Below are positions 61,393 to 64,000 of a DNA stretch of 64,000 nt, in pieces. The DNA lies in contig CAWZYM010000041.1 of the NCBI GenBank assembly GCA_963966185.1, positions 62,001 through 126,000 of the forward strand. The letters are read 5' to 3'. Within the stretch, counting starts at the first letter, position 1. Each line of letters begins with the position of its first letter. A program made the translations under genes and the position numbers. The notes beneath the pieces were generated by a model that did not search any database, was not told where the DNA came from, and was given only the letters and a program-made list of their open reading frames with translations. Source of the DNA: Rhabditoides inermis. Its lineage: Eukaryota; Nematoda; Chromadorea; Rhabditida; Rhabditidae.

Positions 61393-63794
61393 ATGGTGCA
61401 CCACCGAATCAAGGCCATCATCGGTCTGCTCGTTGTGGGTGCAACGCTGCATGTCATCATCAGCGAGGTGGGGATTAGATGACGTTACTGCCATTAGGTG
61501 AGATTGATGATATTTTTTAAGTCACCGTTCACGTACAACTCTGACTCTCTGGCGTACATGTTCAGTTATGAGAAGACGTATTCTACTGGAGAGCTGATCA
61601 CAGAGGTGGGTAGAGAGGGAGAGAAAGAAAGAAAGAGAGAGAAAGAGAGGGAGGGAGGGAGGGAGAGAGAGCAATATGTTGAGGTGATGATGAACACGGC
61701 GACTCCTCCTACCACCTTCAACATGACGGCCCTGCATCGGTTGCTCGACGAGTCTCATCCAAGCAACGGTACGTCTCTCTCCCTCTCCCTCTCTCCTATT
61801 GTTCAAAATACATCTCACTCATGTTTCCACAGCATATCGTATTATGACACATTACGAAACGTTGTTTACCTCTACCTGTAATGTAGGTATAGTTTACTGA
61901 TTACTTACTCGATTAGGATTTGGATTGTACGAAGCTTAGGGGAGGGTTTGTCGATTTATAAATGTTGATGCAGAGAAATAACACTAATGGAAAATGTGGA
62001 TTGTAGATATTTGTAGATTCGATGACCGAGATTGCTATGCAAGTACAGCCATCGGGGCTCGCGCCCTGCAACAGCACACCGCCAGGACTAGTGAGTATTG
62101 ATTGATTGATCGATTGATTGATTACTTGTGTAGGTGGGTCCTCTGCGTGTGTTTCTGGATGCGCCTCCCTTCTCGGAGCTGGCTGCTCTCTATCCGGGAG
62201 TGCACTCTGGGGGGCATGGTCAGCCGACACAGTGCGCAGCCAGGCATAGGGTCGCAGTCGTCGTGCCCTATAGAGACAGGTACGTTGCATTGTTAAAAAA
62301 AACTTTCTCAACATTATTGAAAGACAGATGGTTGTTAGTTGCTGACTAGTGCTTGGATAAAGTGAACAGTGAAAGGAGAGTGTTATGAGAGCTGTATGTT
62401 TCTTAAACTTTTATGGTAGACGTGGCACTTTGTAACATCTCATATTCATGGTGCGATGTTCTCGGTGTGTTCACAACATACGCACCACTTTTGCAAGTCA
62501 CTTAGATCATCCATCTCACCTTTGACCTACTTCGATCCCGACACACATAATGTCCCGGAAAATAAGCCAGATGTGCTGCGTTCCATCATTTTGGTCTCGG
62601 AAATTCCGATTGGTGCATGATGCATCCGTCGTTGATGATTGGTGATTGGCATACATGTGTGTCTGTAGAATTATGGTTATGACACCTATAACGATTGGAT
62701 ATTGAGCTTTTCCCGTACGAGTCACGATCCGATTGTTTATGTGAGAAAAGCGGCGCGCGTTTCGCGTCGAGTGTTTATTGCGCAAAAAGTGATGCTATGA
62801 TTGGGACTTTGTAGTTAGGGTACAAAAACAGAGGCGTGCTGACAATATAAGGATTATTAACGAAATTGCAGGCCGGACCACCTGCGAGTGATGCTACACA
62901 ACCTGCACCGCCTTCTCACAAAGCAACAACTCGACTATGGCATATTCATCGTCGAACAAATTGCCAACCAGACATTCAATCGCGCCAAGCTCATGAATGT
63001 CGGGTGAGTAAAGAATCTGATTGATGTATCCACTATCCACTACTAATTTTAATTATTGTTTTGTAAATTGAAATATGTGAGGCTTGAAATTGTAGATACG
63101 TGGAGGCGCTGCGTGCCTACCCGTGGCAGTGTTTCGTGTTCCACGACGTAGATCTGCTACCAGAGGACGACAGGAACATGTACTCGTGTCCCGCACAGCC
63201 ACGACACATGAGCGTCGCCATAGACAAGTTCGACTACAAGTGAGCCGAGTTGTAGTCTGTGCTATGGTGACAACTGTGTTTGGTGTTCCAGACTTCCATA
63301 CGGATCCATATTTGGTGGGATCAGTGCATTGACAAGGGAGCAGGTGGAGAGGATCAATGGGTTCTCGAACGACTACTGGGGATGGGGCGGCGAGGACGAT
63401 GATCTCAGCGCGAGGTTCGTGGTCCCAGCCATCTCCCCCCCCCCTCTCATCGCCTCCCTCTTTAGAGTGTCATACGCTGGCTACAAGATCTCGCGCTATC
63501 CGCCGCAGATTGCGCGCTACAAGATGATCAAACACGAGAAGGAGACGAAGAATCCGGTCAACAAGTGAGTAGAGACAAGCATAGAGAGAGAGAGAGAGAG
63601 ATTGTGTTTGTTTGAGGTGTCGCTTCAAGCTGATGAAGTCGACTGGGCGTCGTTGGCGGAGCGACGGCTTGAGTTCTCTCAAGTACCGTGTGGTTCGCGC
63701 CGAGCGCTTTCCCCTCTACACCCATATACACACAGATCTATTGGAGAAGGAGAGCCGAGCCGACCTAGGCAAGCATGGATTCCCCCGGTGCTGA
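61393..63794 (+). CDS. B4GALT: Beta-1,4-galactosyltransferase (type II Golgi enzyme)
   Basis: About ten exons. A short cytoplasmic start (MVHHRIKAI) precedes one hydrophobic anchor (IIGLLVVGATLHVIIS), giving type II topology. The stem includes an N-glycosylation sequon (NMT). The catalytic part has RVAVVVPYRDRPDHL, LDYGIFIVEQ, FNRAKLMNVG, CFVFHDVDLLPEDDRN with the DVD metal-binding motif, YGSIFGGISALT and WGWGGEDDDLSARV. These are the signature motifs of the GT7 family, which transfers galactose from UDP-Gal to N-acetylglucosamine or related acceptors in the Golgi. The first exon starts at an acceptor (61344) and reads in frame before the ATG, so an upstream exon could extend the N-terminus. 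The intron before VMMNTATPPTTF ends in GAG. The stop is at 63792-63794; no polyadenylation signal is seen before the window ends. Confidence 0.94.
63583..63601. repeat. (GA)n run in B4GALT intron
   Basis: Short GA run in the last intron of B4GALT, before CRFKLMKSTGRRW. Confidence 0.7.
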
Positions 63795-64000
63795 CACGAC
63801 TGTCACTCTGCCACATGTCAGTCTGTCAGTCTGTCATTGACACTCTCGGTATTGTCGCCCTCCCCTGTCACTTCTCACTTCCCTACGGGTATTTCTCTTG
63901 TCGTTGTCGCTGTTTAGACACTGCTCACCTCATTTTGTATGTTCAACTGGAGAGAGATTGCGGGTGTGCGTTCGTTTCAGCCTTTTCTTTCCTACCCGTT

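Overview
The window is nuclear DNA of an animal. About ten protein-coding genes are split by many short introns (mostly about 40-70 bp, with (CT)n or (GA)n runs in several), and the gene set is metazoan: CSK, PHACTR, sestrin, a p107/p130 pocket protein, a beta-1,4-galactosyltransferase, a myotubularin pseudophosphatase, Rab5, cyclin B, UBE2E, NMNAT and NAA38. There are no operons, ribosome-binding sites or other prokaryotic features. Compact genes, short introns and many dinucleotide repeats suggest an early-branching or otherwise compact invertebrate genome (a sponge is possible). The sequence alone does not fix the species.

Layout. 1-1380: a minus-strand locus with a 155-bp tandem array, each unit holding one 96-bp exon-like segment. 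1569-2351: a 783-bp foldback element with a 10-bp target duplication. 2749-3808 (+): an unrecognised single-pass membrane protein. 4116-7791 (-): a secreted LRP-like protein (Cys-rich region, EGF, YWTD propeller, EGF, two LDLa). 8065-8393: a TA-flanked foldback element. 9040-11118 (-): UBE2E-type E2 with a long Pro/Ser-rich N-terminus. 11745-13237 (-): Rab5. 14276-15651 (+): NMNAT. 16793-25177 (+): PHACTR with very long 5' introns and SINE-like relics. 26634-33865 (-): sestrin, with a LINE 3' end in one intron.

37251-40220 (+): CSK. 40791-48448 (+): MTMR10/11/12-type pseudophosphatase, whose introns hold inverted 8-mer arrays, a 2-kb GA-rich minisatellite and a second TA-flanked foldback element. 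49225-50665: a 1,441-bp element with about 336-bp terminal inverted repeats and a 9-bp target duplication. 51036-52510 (+): cyclin B. 52872-53261 (+): NAA38. 54163-58389 (-): p107/p130-like pocket protein. About 60223-60596: a 370-bp (AC)n tract. 61393-63794 (+): beta-1,4-galactosyltransferase.

The genes are unrelated housekeeping and signalling genes, not a functional cluster. Several touch growth and cell-cycle control (cyclin B, pocket protein, sestrin, CSK, UBE2E), but their adjacency gives no evidence of joint regulation. Neighbours are divergent (Rab5/NMNAT, sestrin/CSK, pocket protein/B4GALT) or convergent (PHACTR/sestrin, NAA38/pocket protein, membrane protein/LRP-like).

The least ordinary observations are: the tandem exon array whose copies carry an in-frame TAG at the splice donor; four non-autonomous inverted-repeat elements with intact target duplications; six introns that appear to use a GAG 3' splice site; and two GC-AG introns in one gene. 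I did not find convincing evidence of a wholly new biochemical system.
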